A DNA stretch of 55,632 nucleotides. Source: CAZSHX01 sp964606895. Lineage in GTDB: Bacteria > Bacteroidota > Ignavibacteria > Kapaibacteriales > UBA2268. The stretch lies in assembly GCA_964606895.1 (NCBI GenBank), contig CAZSHX010000025.1, forward strand, positions 1 to 55,632, given 5' to 3'. Made by a program: the position numbers and the translations under genes. This document shows, one piece after another, positions 1-9,016 of this stretch (positions are counted from its first letter, which is position 1; each line of letters starts with the position of its first letter). Below the pieces are notes generated by a model. That model ran no database searches. It saw nothing but the letters and a program-made list of their open reading frames with translations, and was not told the DNA's origin.

Positions 1-35
1 TTTGTTAATACGAAATATTTGAGCCAGCTATTTTA

Positions 36-1349
36 TCATAACTTCACAAACTTCCTGACTCTATCCCCCATCCTCACAAAATACACACCGGACGGCAAAC
101 CCGAAACGTCTATTCTTAATTGTGAATTGGGAATTGAAAATTGTGAATTATTTAGGAGTTCAGAAAAATTCTCAATGGTTTCCCCGAAAACATTGAAGAT
201 GCGGTTGTCGGGCACATTGCCCTGTGCCCCTACGGAGATTTCAATATATTCCACAGCAGGATTCGGCGAAATTTGAAAATCATCAGAAACATTAATTTTC
301 TCATCAACCCCATTTATATCCGCAGTAAAAAGCCAAGTATCATCAAGATCTCCATTTAGATTGTTTCCACCAAAAAGCAGGGCTTTTGCATCATCAAGTT
401 TTGATAAAGCACAAGCGGTCCTTTCAGGTGGTGATTGGTTAACTTCAAGTTTTGTCCAAGTGGTATCAAATAAATCAAATATTATTGTGTTATTTAGTAA
501 AGAGATTGTATTTTCACCACCAAAAGATAACATCTTTGTTCCAAACAAATTAGTTCCGCTACCTTGATAAACACTATCTATCCATCCTTTAGTATCTAAT
601 TTTCTCCAGTTCATTGAATCAAGGTCAAATAACCATGTATCACTGAAGTAATGTCCAAAATAAATTCCGGAATACAAAACTACTTTTCTACTTCCAATTT
701 GTGCAATAATTGGTACCCACCTTTCTGAAGGCCTTTTACCATAATCCCACCAATCTTGGACTGAATCAACAAGTTTCCATGTCTTATTTTCCAAATTAAA
801 AAGCCATGTGTCTTGCTTTGTTTCTGATTCCATATTTTGCCCACCAAAAAGTAAAACTTCATTCTCGGTTATCTGAGACATTCCGAATCTTACACGACCA
901 TCGGGATGAGTATCAAGCTCAAGTTTCGTCCAAGAAGTATCAGAAAGATCGAATAGCCATGTATCTTCATAAAATGGCATGCCACTTGTTTCACCACCAA
1001 ATAAAACTGCCGTATTTTCATTTAATCTGCAAAAATTATGGTTAAAACGGATGGGAGGAGGGTTCTTTGGTTTGAGTTCAGACCATGTTTTTGTATCCAA
1101 ATCAAATAACCATATATCATTGCATGCCGACTTATTAACTATTCTTCCTCCAAATAGCAATGCTTTTCGATAGCCGATTTGAGTCATGCCATTACCTGAA
1201 ATCTGCCTTGCAGGTGGTGAAACAGGAGGATTTAATTTTTCCCAGTGTCCGGTTTGAGCAAAAAGCGGAGAAGAGAAGACAATAAAGAAAAGAAGAAAAA
1301 GTTGTAGGCTTTTTTTTAGGCTTGCCAAATTTATTTTCTTGTTTTTCAT
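36..1349 (-). CDS. Secreted Kelch-repeat protein with T9SS sorting domain
   Basis: Protein of 437 aa. A Sec signal peptide (residues 1-31, ending SSPLFAQ) is followed by about six Kelch-type repeats, seen as recurring 'DTWLFDL...W.KL' and 'LLFGG' motifs between residues 35 and 345, consistent with a beta-propeller. The last ~80 residues look like a T9SS type A sorting domain: NPAVEYIEI near its start and VSGLPSGVYFVRMGD near the end. I infer a cell-surface or secreted protein exported through the outer membrane by T9SS; no enzymatic motif is visible, so the ligand is unknown. It starts with ATG and lies alone, divergent from the small gene pair at 1506. Its stop is only 35 bases from the window edge. 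Confidence 0.85.
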   Translation of the reverse strand: MKNKKINLASLKKSLQLFLLFFIVFSSPLFAQTGHWEKLNPPVSPPARQISGNGMTQIGYRKALLFGGRIVNKSACNDIWLFDLDTKTWSELKPKNPPPIRFNHNFCRLNENTAVLFGGETSGMPFYEDTWLFDLSDTSWTKLELDTHPDGRVRFGMSQITENEVLLFGGQNMESETKQDTWLFNLENKTWKLVDSVQDWWDYGKRPSERWVPIIAQIGSRKVVLYSGIYFGHYFSDTWLFDLDSMNWRKLDTKGWIDSVYQGSGTNLFGTKMLSFGGENTISLLNNTIIFDLFDTTWTKLEVNQSPPERTACALSKLDDAKALLFGGNNLNGDLDDTWLFTADINGVDEKINVSDDFQISPNPAVEYIEISVGAQGNVPDNRIFNVFGETIENFSELLNNSQFSIPNSQLRIDVSGLPSGVYFVRMGDRVRKFVKL

Positions 1350-1505
1350 AGCTTTGAAATAAATTATGAATCTAATTCAGTAGTTTGTAAAGATAATGAA
1401 AAATTATAAACTTTGAGGCATAAAAATATTTTTGATTTCATAGGTAGGCTCGGTGCTTTTTTTGAATTTAAATGAAATTTGATTTTTCATCGTCGCTTTT
1501 AATCA

Positions 1506-1799
1506 ATGAAATGTTTTGATATGAAGTATTTGGCAAAAAAGTTACAAATGATGTTAGCAACTGATTATTTTTATAATAAGGTTTTAATAAAACGTCCATA
1601 TCTTAAGTTAGTGTGGATTGAAGCGGTATTAGCCAGTCCTGCTAAGGTTTTACGACAAATTGAATATAATCGTATAAGGTATTGGGGATATAACGAAGAA
1701 TTAGGAAAATATCTGAGGGTTGTAACTTTAGAAGATGGAATAACTGTTCATAATGCTTTTCCTGACAGGGATTTTGAAGAAATGGAGAAATTAAAATGA
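1506..1799 (+). CDS. Small DUF4258-like protein, partner of DUF2283 gene
   Basis: Protein of 97 aa with no signal peptide. The core runs from RPYLKLVWIEAVLASP to HNAFPDRDFEEM and is a pattern familiar from short proteins encoded just upstream of DUF2283 genes, usually described as DUF4258-like or toxin-like. An internal ATG six codons in (1521) could be the true start. Its stop overlaps the start of the next gene in the four bases ATGA (1796-1799), so the two are translationally coupled. The arrangement suggests a toxin-antitoxin or regulatory pair, but function is inferred from family context only. Confidence 0.7.
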   Translation: MKCFDMKYLAKKLQMMLATDYFYNKVLIKRPYLKLVWIEAVLASPAKVLRQIEYNRIRYWGYNEELGKYLRVVTLEDGITVHNAFPDRDFEEMEKLK

Positions 1800-2011
1800 A
1801 ATTTGAATATTTTAAAGAAACTGATACTCTTTATATTGACATCAAAGATACACCAAGTGTTGAATCTCGGGAAATTTCGAATGGAATTGTTCTTGACTTT
1901 GATGCTGAGGGTAATTTGACAGGTATTGAGATTGACAACGCCGGAAAGGTAGCCAATATATCAAGAATCGAGTCAAAATCGTTACCTTTAACTGATTTGA
2001 TTTTTGCATAA
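1796..2011 (+). CDS. DUF2283 family protein, putative antitoxin-like partner
   Basis: Protein of 71 aa. It shows the DUF2283 pattern: an N-terminal strand with D-x-LYI, then a glycine turn and VLDFDAEGNLTGIEI. DUF2283 proteins are small, widespread and often paired with a DUF4258-like ORF. This one overlaps its partner by 4 bp. A second DUF2283 protein at 18891-19091 shares the layout (VILDYNESGNVIGIEIL). Direct evidence for toxin neutralisation is lacking. Confidence 0.75.
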   Translation: MKFEYFKETDTLYIDIKDTPSVESREISNGIVLDFDAEGNLTGIEIDNAGKVANISRIESKSLPLTDLIFA

Positions 2012-2329
2012 GTTTATAAACTACTTAACTTTTTCCCCTACCCCCTCAATAAGTTGAGATGTTTAGTCGCTTAGGCGTTTAGTTGTTTGAAGAGAAAGAA
2101 ATCCCACCCAGCCCACTTTTTCAAAGGGGGAAATGAAAATTTCTCCGTTCCCAAGCTGGAGCTTGGGAACAAGGTTAATACTTTTTGAAAAAAAACGGAG
2201 ATGATTAAACCAAATCCCCGCAATCTTTTTGCATTTTTCAATTTTTTCTTGCAATATTTATTTATATTCTTTATCTTGACTAAAATTATATTTCACATTG
2301 CATTAACTTGTTTTTTAAAAGGAGAAATT
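2012..2329. other. Intergenic stretch before aconitase
   Basis: About 320 bases without a convincing gene. It holds a perfect 11-bp-stem palindrome (2147-2170, listed separately). The reading frame of the aconitase gene stays open upstream to 2201, but the predicted extra N-terminus is a hydrophobic low-complexity stretch foreign to aconitases. Confidence 0.6.
2147..2170. repeat. Palindrome GTTCCCAAGCT-GG-AGCTTGGGAAC
   Basis: A perfect inverted repeat of 11 bp around a 2-base centre (left arm 2147-2157, right arm 2160-2170). Palindromes with this GTTCCCAAGC arm are, from memory, common dispersed repeats in many unrelated bacterial genomes. No T-run follows, so it is not an obvious terminator. 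Confidence 0.7.
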
Positions 2330-4597
2330 ATGGTTTTCGATATTGAAATGCTACGCACGCATTACAATAATTTTGCCCGAAAAGTTGACAGTGCTAAAAG
2401 CTTTTTAGGTAAACCTATGACTGCAACCGAGAAAATTCTTTATGCCCATCTTTGGGATTCGCAACAATTAAATGAATTCAGCCGTGGTAATGATTACGTT
2501 GATTTTAAGCCCGACCGCGTTGCTATGCAGGATGCTACTGCTCAGATGGCATTGCTTCAGTTTATGTCGGCAGGCCGCCCGAAAGTTGCCGTTCCAAGCA
2601 CAGTTCACTGCGACCACCTGATTCAGGCAAAACTCGGTGCTGACAAAGACCTTGCTACCGCCAATGATGTAAATAAAGAAGTTTACGATTTCCTCTCAAC
2701 CGTATCGAACAAATACGGGATTGGCTTTTGGAAACCCGGAGCAGGAATTATTCATCAGGTCGTTTTGGAAAATTATGCTTTCCCCGGCGGTATGATGATT
2801 GGCACAGACTCCCACACAGTTAATGCAGGCGGACTCGGAATGATTGCAATTGGTGTTGGTGGTGCTGATGCTGTTGACGTGATGTCAGGCATGGCTTGGG
2901 AACTGAAATTTCCAAAATTAATTGGAATTAAACTTACCGGTAAACTATCCGGCTGGACATCTGCAAAAGATGTGATTCTAAAAGTCGCAGGTATTTTAAC
3001 CGTTAAAGGCGGGACCGGTCATATCGTCGAATATTTCGGCGAAGGTGCCGAATCCCTTTCCTGCACAGGAAAAGGAACAATTTGCAACATGGGTGCCGAA
3101 ATTGGAGCAACAACTTCAATTTTCGGTTACGATGAAAAGCTTCGAGACTATCTTGCCTCTACCGGAAGAGGAGAAATTGGTGCAATGGCTGACCAAATCG
3201 CCGAATATCTTACCGGTGATGCTGAAGTTTATGCAGAACCCGAAAAATATTTTGACCAGGTGATAGAAATTAATCTTTCAACACTCGAACCACATATTAA
3301 CGGACCATTCACTCCCGACCTTGCAACTCCTATTTCAAAATTCGCTGAAGTTGCCAAGGAAAACGGCTGGCCCGAGAAACTTGATGTAGGTTTGATTGGT
3401 TCATGCACAAATTCTTCCTACGAAGATATTTCCCGTGCCGCTTCGCTTGCTCAGCAGGCAATTGATAAAAATTTGACCGTAAAATCCGAATATACAATTA
3501 CTCCCGGTTCCGAACTTGTTCGCTACACGATTGAGCGTGACGGATTCATCGAGACATTCGGAAAAATCGGCGGAGTTGTACTTGCAAATGCTTGCGGTCC
3601 GTGCATTGGTCAGTGGGCAAGACAAGGTGCAGAAAAGCAGGAAAAGAATTCAATAATCACATCATTTAACAGGAATTTTGCCAAAAGAAATGACGGCAAC
3701 CCGAATACCCACAGTTTTGTCGCATCTCCCGAAATAGTGACTGCTTTGTCAATCGCCGGAATGATGACATTCAATCCATTAACGGATAAACTTGTAAATA
3801 ACAACGGCGAAGAAGTAATGCTAAGCGAACCGACCGGTTTCGAACTTCCTGCAAAAGGATTTGCAGTTGAAGATGCCGGATTTCAAGCTCCTGCTGAAGA
3901 TGGTAGCGGAATTGAAGTTGCAGTTAACCCGATTTCCGACAGACTCCAGATTCTCAAACCTTTCGAACCATGGAACGGCGAAGAAATGCTGAACCTGAGA
4001 CTTTTGATTAAAGCCAAAGGCAAATGCACAACCGACCATATTTCGATGGCAGGACCGTGGTTGAAATTCAGAGGGCATATTGATAATATTTCAAATAACA
4101 TGCTTACAGGTGCTTTGAATTATTTCAATGAAAAAACAAACCTTGTTAAAAATCAGATTACGGGTGGTAACGGACCTGTTCCCGAAACACAGAGGGCTTA
4201 TAAAGAAGTCGGTATCGGAACAATCGTTGTCGGTGATGAAAACTATGGAGAAGGTTCTTCGAGGGAACATGCCGCAATGGAACCAAGGCATTTGGGCGTT
4301 AAAGCAATTCTTGTGAAGTCATTTGCCAGAATTCACGAAACAAATCTTAAAAAACAAGGAATGCTTGCCATTACTTTTGCTGATAAATCAGATTATGAAA
4401 AAATTCAGGAAGATGATTTGATTGATATTCTCGGTTTGAAAGAATTTACTCCCGGTGTCGCTCTCACTATGGTTTTAAACCATAAGAACGGAACTAAAGA
4501 TGAATTCAAAGTCAATCACAGCTACAACGAATCACAGATTGAATGGTTCAAAGCAGGTTCTGCATTAAATATTATCAAACAGCAGTTCAACGGATAA
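2330..4597 (+). CDS. acn: Aconitate hydratase (mitochondrial-type)
   Basis: Converts citrate to isocitrate in the TCA cycle. Starting at ATG 2330, preceded by AAAGGAGA, the protein is 755 aa, the usual length of mitochondrial-type aconitase. The cysteine ligands of the [4Fe-4S] cluster are visible in GSCTNSSYEDISRA and NACGPCIGQW, with a third in the N-terminal domain. The C-terminal swivel domain has YGEGSSREHAAMEPRHLG. The frame is open further upstream to 2201, but that leader resembles nothing in the family and ignores the good ribosome-binding site. The gene stands alone; a hairpin lies between it and the next gene. Confidence 0.96.
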   Translation: MVFDIEMLRTHYNNFARKVDSAKSFLGKPMTATEKILYAHLWDSQQLNEFSRGNDYVDFKPDRVAMQDATAQMALLQFMSAGRPKVAVPSTVHCDHLIQAKLGADKDLATANDVNKEVYDFLSTVSNKYGIGFWKPGAGIIHQVVLENYAFPGGMMIGTDSHTVNAGGLGMIAIGVGGADAVDVMSGMAWELKFPKLIGIKLTGKLSGWTSAKDVILKVAGILTVKGGTGHIVEYFGEGAESLSCTGKGTICNMGAEIGATTSIFGYDEKLRDYLASTGRGEIGAMADQIAEYLTGDAEVYAEPEKYFDQVIEINLSTLEPHINGPFTPDLATPISKFAEVAKENGWPEKLDVGLIGSCTNSSYEDISRAASLAQQAIDKNLTVKSEYTITPGSELVRYTIERDGFIETFGKIGGVVLANACGPCIGQWARQGAEKQEKNSIITSFNRNFAKRNDGNPNTHSFVASPEIVTALSIAGMMTFNPLTDKLVNNNGEEVMLSEPTGFELPAKGFAVEDAGFQAPAEDGSGIEVAVNPISDRLQILKPFEPWNGEEMLNLRLLIKAKGKCTTDHISMAGPWLKFRGHIDNISNNMLTGALNYFNEKTNLVKNQITGGNGPVPETQRAYKEVGIGTIVVGDENYGEGSSREHAAMEPRHLGVKAILVKSFARIHETNLKKQGMLAITFADKSDYEKIQEDDLIDILGLKEFTPGVALTMVLNHKNGTKDEFKVNHSYNESQIEWFKAGSALNIIKQQFNG

Positions 4598-4615
4598 ATT
4601 AATACAATTCACTCT

Positions 4616-4643
4616 CCACCCTTCTTCACTCGGAGAAGGGTGG
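4616..4643 (+). terminator. Hairpin downstream of aconitase
   Basis: A 10-bp perfect stem (CCACCCTTCT 4616-4625, AGAAGGGTGG 4634-4643) with an 8-base loop, 18 bases after the acn stop. No U-run follows, so it may be a 3'-end stabiliser or a dispersed palindrome rather than a full intrinsic terminator. Confidence 0.55.
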
Positions 4644-4673
4644 AAGAATTGAATTGTTTTGGAAGTTCATTTT

Positions 4674-5462
4674 ATGAATAAAACAATCCTTTCAAATATT
4701 TCAGATACTGCCCGATTGCTCTGCCAAAGAGGATGGGCTGAAAGAAATGCCGGAAATATTTCTCAGAATGTCACCGGAATGAGTATTGTCAAAACTGATT
4801 CAATCCCCATTTACTGCGAATTACCAAAGCATTATCCATCACTTGCCAATAATTCAATTATTGTAACAGCAACAAACTCAAGAATGAGGGATATTGCCGA
4901 AGAACCTGAAAATTGGCTGTGCCTTGTTGGAATAAATGAATCCGGGTGTGGTTATTCAATCCAAACTTTGGGGAAAGTTTCCGACAACAAGCCCACTTCT
5001 GAGTTGCATACTCATCTTGCAGTACACAATCTGCTTGTTGAAAAGGGCAGTATGAACAAAGCCGTTGTTCATACTCATCCGAACGAACTAATTGCTTTGA
5101 GCCATATTCCGGAATTTAAAAGCAGTACTGCTTTGACTAACCTTTTATGGAATATGCACCCCGAAACAATTATTTTTCTGCCGGAAGGTGTGGGATTTGT
5201 GCCTTATACGATGACGGGTACTGTTCAGCTCGCCGAGAAAACTCTCGAAATTTTGAATCATTTCAGAGTAGCAGTTTGGGAAAAGCATGGATGTATCGCT
5301 GTAGCAGAAAACCCTCTTGAAGCATTCGATTTAATAGATACTTTAGCAAAATCCGCAAATATCTATTTTACCTGCAAATCTGCGGGTTTCGAGCCTGAAG
5401 GCTTGACTGAAATACAATTGACAGAACTGAGAGAAGCTTACTCTTCTGTGCTAAACTTGTAA
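4674..5462 (+). CDS. rhaD: Rhamnulose-1-phosphate aldolase-like class II aldolase
   Basis: Class II (zinc-dependent) aldolase/adducin fold, 262 aa, close to E. coli RhaD in length. All catalytic features expected from the family are present: GWAERNAGNIS near residue 20, the glutamate in PTSEL (E110), the metal histidines H133 and H135 (VVHTHP) and H205 (EKHGCI). RhaD cleaves L-rhamnulose 1-phosphate to DHAP and lactaldehyde. Start ATG 4674 is preferred over an in-frame TTG at 4659 because GGAAG sits 8 bases before it. No rhaA or rhaB is adjacent, so the substrate is inferred from similarity only. It converges with the next gene, overlapping by 25 bp. Confidence 0.82.
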   Translation: MNKTILSNISDTARLLCQRGWAERNAGNISQNVTGMSIVKTDSIPIYCELPKHYPSLANNSIIVTATNSRMRDIAEEPENWLCLVGINESGCGYSIQTLGKVSDNKPTSELHTHLAVHNLLVEKGSMNKAVVHTHPNELIALSHIPEFKSSTALTNLLWNMHPETIIFLPEGVGFVPYTMTGTVQLAEKTLEILNHFRVAVWEKHGCIAVAENPLEAFDLIDTLAKSANIYFTCKSAGFEPEGLTEIQLTELREAYSSVLNL

Positions 5463-5950
5463 GCGTGAAAAAGCTTGTAAGTCTGAAGAGAATCGTAAAC
5501 CTTTCTGAACAATTCACTGTTTTTTGTCTTGAATTTCCTTACCCATTGAGCACGATAAAAGATATTAGCCGAAGGATTAGAAAACTCTAAAAATTCTGTT
5601 GAATCACCCGGTTCATTACTAACCTGAGTTTTTAATATGGCATTTTGGATTTTGTTTGTTGCCTCGCAAAACCATTTGCCTTCAAGCAAGCCCAATTCTA
5701 TATATTCAGTTTGGGGTATATCGAAAGTTAATGCGGCTACAGAATCGTGATGATTAAAACTGAAAATCTTCCCGGTGCCGTTCATCATAAAACCTTTAAG
5801 AGTCTTGTTCTTTTTGTCCGCTTCACCCCATCTGACTGACATGTCCTTTGTCTTTACTGATATGCAATCTGGCAATGGCTTAGGAGGGGTTTTACAACCA
5901 ATAATAACCACAATTGCAATCAACAGCAACACATAATTTCTTAATTTCAT
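5438..5950 (-). CDS. Hypothetical lipoprotein
   Basis: Protein of 170 aa with a short lipoprotein signal: hydrophobic LLLIAIVVIIGC with the lipid-accepting cysteine at residue 19, then KTPPKPLPDC. The mature part is mostly beta-prone with no family I recognise. It follows the TPR-SPOR gene by 14 bases on the same strand, so the two are probably co-transcribed. Its 3' end overlaps the aldolase gene on the other strand by 25 bp, a convergent overlap with no room for a terminator. Confidence 0.75.
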   Translation of the reverse strand: MKLRNYVLLLIAIVVIIGCKTPPKPLPDCISVKTKDMSVRWGEADKKNKTLKGFMMNGTGKIFSFNHHDSVAALTFDIPQTEYIELGLLEGKWFCEATNKIQNAILKTQVSNEPGDSTEFLEFSNPSANIFYRAQWVRKFKTKNSELFRKVYDSLQTYKLFHAYKFSTEE

Positions 5951-5964
5951 TTTTGTATATAACC

Positions 5965-6786
5965 TTATTTTTTAAAAACCATAGGACTGCAATTGCATTG
6001 TTGTTGAACAATATTTTTTGCGGCTTCGGCTGATTCTTTTGTGGAATAATCGCCGATAACAACGGCATACATTGTGGCACCGTCAACTTTTTTGGATAAA
6101 ATTTCGGCACGAAGTCTCATCGAACGAAAACGTTCAACTTCGTTTTTTGCGGCTTCCTGAGTGCTGTAAACACCTACCTGAAGTCCCCAAGTTCCTTTTA
6201 AATCACGCTCTTCGGCCTTTTCCTTTTCAACGGGTTTTTCCTTTATTTTTTCCTTTTCGGGGGGCTTTGGTAAATTTTCCATTTTTTTTTCCTTCTTGGG
6301 AGTTACCTCTTCCTTTTCTTTTTTCTTTTCTGCTACTGCCGGAGCATGGTTTCGGGAACCACCCTTGGCAAGTGCTGTAGCCGTCCGGACTATATCACCG
6401 GAGGGAGCTAAAAATTCAGAGGTTGGAAATTTTTTACGGTAAGCTTCGAGTTCCTGATTGGCTTTGTCAAGGTCACCTTTGATGGCATAATACTGAATAA
6501 TTCGCCAGTATGCATCATCGGCATATTCGCTTTCGGGATGTTTTTTTACTATTTTTTCATAAATGTCTATAGCTTTATTTGCATCGTCAACCACGGAGCC
6601 ATGCAAAAGCAAAACACCCGGATCGTCTGGATATTCAGCAAGCAAGTCTGGTAAAGCAAGTTTCACATCGGCAACTTTGCCCTGAGAAACCATTTTCAAA
6701 TATTTTTTCACCTGGTCGTTTTGCGAGAAGCCTAAAACAACTGATGCAAAAAAAAGCACTACAACTAAAGCAAAAATTTTCTTCAT
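5965..6786 (-). CDS. Periplasmic TPR protein with C-terminal SPOR domain
   Basis: Protein of 273 aa. Signal peptide 1-22 (VVVLFFASVVLGFSQ). TPR-like repeats span roughly residues 25-135, including PESEYADDAYWRIIQYYAIKGD. A lysine/glutamate-rich linker (about 145-195) leads to a SPOR domain (about 200-273) beginning WGLQVGVYSTQEAAKNEVERF. SPOR domains bind denuded septal peptidoglycan, so the protein probably sits in the periplasm at division sites or links envelope complexes there; this is inference. The downstream lipoprotein gene likely shares its transcript. Confidence 0.85.
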   Translation of the reverse strand: MKKIFALVVVLFFASVVLGFSQNDQVKKYLKMVSQGKVADVKLALPDLLAEYPDDPGVLLLHGSVVDDANKAIDIYEKIVKKHPESEYADDAYWRIIQYYAIKGDLDKANQELEAYRKKFPTSEFLAPSGDIVRTATALAKGGSRNHAPAVAEKKKEKEEVTPKKEKKMENLPKPPEKEKIKEKPVEKEKAEERDLKGTWGLQVGVYSTQEAAKNEVERFRSMRLRAEILSKKVDGATMYAVVIGDYSTKESAEAAKNIVQQQCNCSPMVFKK

Positions 6787-6894
6787 TTGTTCCCCCCAAA
6801 AAAATCTAATTTATTGATTTTTAATCTTATATAAATCAACATAGCGAAAATATAAATAAATTTTTACATTTCCATAAAAAAATTATAAACAATC

Positions 6895-8070
6895 TTAAAA
6901 GAAGACATCTTTTACCTTATCAAAGAAGTCTTTGTCCTTCTCTTTTGGTGTATTTTTATCTTTTGGATTAATATTCGTACTTCCGGCAAGTTCCTTCATA
7001 AGCAATTTTTCTTTTGAGTTCAGACTTGTCGGAACAAAAACATTTACTACTATAATCTGGTCACCTTTATTGTAAGAATTCAGGTGTGGAATACCTTTAT
7101 TCCTCAGTTGAACAACTGTTCCCGGCTGAGTGCCGGATGCAATTTTAATCTTCTCGTTACCATGAAGAGTAGGAACTTCGATTTCCGCTCCCAATGCCGC
7201 ATCCGGATAACTGACCGTAAGCCTGTAAACTACGTCATAACCCTCACGCTCAAAATAAGGATGTTCTTTTTCTTCAATCACAACAATCATATCGCCTGCA
7301 TCACCGCCACGTCTGCCGGCATTTCCTTTGCCGCGCATCGGAATGTAATTTCCGCCTTCAACTCCTGCAGGGATGTTGACTTCAACCGTATCTTCGGCAG
7401 TGACTCTTCCGTCCCCGCGGCATTTTACGCATGGATCAGTGATTATTTGACCCGAGCCGTTACAGGCATTACATGCAGATATATTAACAAATTGTCCGAA
7501 CATGGAACGCGACACCTGACGAATCTCTCCGGCACCGTTGCATGTAGGGCATTTTGCAAATCCGTTGTGGTCTTTGGCTCCAATGCCATTGCAAGCATCA
7601 CAGGCAATCCATCTTTTAATCTTGATAGTTTTTTTCAAGCCGGTTGCAACTTCTTCCAAAGTTAAAGGCATACGGATTTTCAGGTCAGACCCGCGCTCAG
7701 CCATTGAACGTCTCTGGGAACCGCCTCCGCCTCTTCTCTGGTTTCCACCGAAAAAGCTGTCGAAAATACTACCTCCGCTGAAAACATCGCTAAATGCAGA
7801 GAATATATCATCAAATCCGTTATACTGATGGAAATCCTGCCCCATTTTCAGTCCGTTATGTCCGTATTGGTCGTATCGGCTTCTTTTGGTGGCATCGCTC
7901 AGCACTTCGTAAGCCTCTGCGGCTTCCTTAAATTTATCTTCAGCCAAATGGTCATCCGGATTTTTATCGGGATGATGCTGCATGGCAAGTTTACGATAAG
8001 AAGATTTTATCTCATCGGCTGAGGCAGTTTTGGAAACGCCCAGCACTTCGTAGTAATCTCTTTTATTCAT
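6895..8070 (-). CDS. dnaJ: Chaperone protein DnaJ
   Basis: Hsp40 co-chaperone of DnaK, 391 aa. The J domain (1-70) carries HPD at 33-35. A G/F-rich linker (about 75-125) follows. The zinc-binding region has four CxxCxGxG-type repeats: CDACNGIG, CPTCNGAG, CNACNGSG and CVKCRGDG. Two C-terminal substrate-binding domains follow, with a charged lysine-rich tail. It lies 40 bp downstream of grpE on the same strand. No dnaK is nearby, and I see no CIRCE operator upstream of the pair. Confidence 0.97.
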   Translation of the reverse strand: MNKRDYYEVLGVSKTASADEIKSSYRKLAMQHHPDKNPDDHLAEDKFKEAAEAYEVLSDATKRSRYDQYGHNGLKMGQDFHQYNGFDDIFSAFSDVFSGGSIFDSFFGGNQRRGGGGSQRRSMAERGSDLKIRMPLTLEEVATGLKKTIKIKRWIACDACNGIGAKDHNGFAKCPTCNGAGEIRQVSRSMFGQFVNISACNACNGSGQIITDPCVKCRGDGRVTAEDTVEVNIPAGVEGGNYIPMRGKGNAGRRGGDAGDMIVVIEEKEHPYFEREGYDVVYRLTVSYPDAALGAEIEVPTLHGNEKIKIASGTQPGTVVQLRNKGIPHLNSYNKGDQIIVVNVFVPTSLNSKEKLLMKELAGSTNINPKDKNTPKEKDKDFFDKVKDVFF

Positions 8071-8110
8071 GTTTTCTATGTAATCTATTCATTATTGACA
8101 AAATCAAATC

Positions 8111-8800
8111 TTAATCCTGGGGCATACCTGAAGAGGTAATTACTTTAGCATGACGCAGAACTTTATCCTGAATCATATATCCTGTTTGAACTTCCTGAAC
8201 CACATATCCTTCGGGAATTTCGGAAGGCATCATCATTACAGCTTCGTGATAATGGACATCAAAAGGCTTGCCTGCAGAATTTTCCATCAGAGTGACACCT
8301 GAATCAACAAGAAACTTCATAGTTTTTTGATAAATCATTTCGAGTCCGGTTAAAACCGAATCGTGGTCGTCAGTTTTTTTGCCTGCTTCCAATGCATTTG
8401 AAAAATCATCAATGATATTCAAAAATCTGGAAAGAAGTCTTTCATTCCCGTAATCAATCATCTGTTGTTTTTCGAGAAGTGTTCTCCTTCGGAAATTTTC
8501 CATTTCGGCGGCTTTACGAAGTAACTGCTCTTTTAAGTCATTGATTTCTTTTTCAAGTTCATCATTTTTAGTAATCAAATTTTCAAGGTCGTCTCTTTTC
8601 ACAAGCACACCTTCCTCAGATAAATTTTTATCCTGAACATCATAATTTTCAGCCTCTTCTATCGAATTTTTTGTGCTGTCCGAAGAAGTTACGGGAATTG
8701 TTCTGCTCCCTTCATTCCGGACATAAGCATTATACAAATCCTTAATTTTACTTGCCGCAGGTTTGGACGGCTTTTGATGGCTATCTTGCTTTTCGTCCAT
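8111..8800 (-). CDS. grpE: Nucleotide exchange factor GrpE
   Basis: GrpE, the ADP-release factor for DnaK. From ATG 8800 the protein is 229 aa; an in-frame TTG at 8809 is less likely because the GGAG site is only 2 bases from it. The N-terminal ~75 residues are charged and disordered. A long coiled coil (KNDELEKEINDLKEQLLRKA, then FRRRTLLEKQQ) and the C-terminal beta domain (DVHYHEAVMMMPSEIPEGYV) are typical. It is the first gene of a grpE-dnaJ unit. Confidence 0.96.
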   Translation of the reverse strand: MDEKQDSHQKPSKPAASKIKDLYNAYVRNEGSRTIPVTSSDSTKNSIEEAENYDVQDKNLSEEGVLVKRDDLENLITKNDELEKEINDLKEQLLRKAAEMENFRRRTLLEKQQMIDYGNERLLSRFLNIIDDFSNALEAGKKTDDHDSVLTGLEMIYQKTMKFLVDSGVTLMENSAGKPFDVHYHEAVMMMPSEIPEGYVVQEVQTGYMIQDKVLRHAKVITSSGMPQD

Positions 8801-8948
8801 CTTATTCAAAACTCCAAATTATTCAACAACAATATATTCTGCCATTCAAAATATAATAAGTGATTGACGATGAAGACCCGTTTTTGTTTCGATTTAAAAA
8901 ATTTATAAATTTCCAAAGAGTTCTTAGTGGAAATAATAATTTTTTATT

Positions 8949-8956
8949 AGTTTTGA
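8949..8956 (+). promoter_or_regulatory. Possible TAnnTTTG promoter box for sppA
   Basis: TAGTTTTG matches the Bacteroidota -7 consensus TAnnTTTG, about 60 bases before the sppA start. I see no clear TTTG partner at the expected distance, so support is weak. Confidence 0.35.
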
Positions 8957-9016
8957 AACTTAAGTAGTTTGAATTCGTAGAAACTATCTGAATTATTTAC
9001 TAATTAAGGATTCATC

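Noticed and set aside
2201..2329. Longer aconitase start giving a 798-aa protein
   Set aside because: The added 43 residues are a low-complexity hydrophobic stretch not found in aconitases, and AAAGGAGA lies right before ATG 2330.
7084..7665. 193-aa open frame opposite dnaJ
   Set aside because: It is the antisense shadow of the conserved zinc-finger and C-terminal part of DnaJ; the composition is Cys/Ser/Phe-rich with no known family.
8820..9016. CIRCE heat-shock operator upstream of grpE
   Set aside because: No TTAGCACTC-N9-GAGTGCTAA or near match on either strand in the divergent gap.
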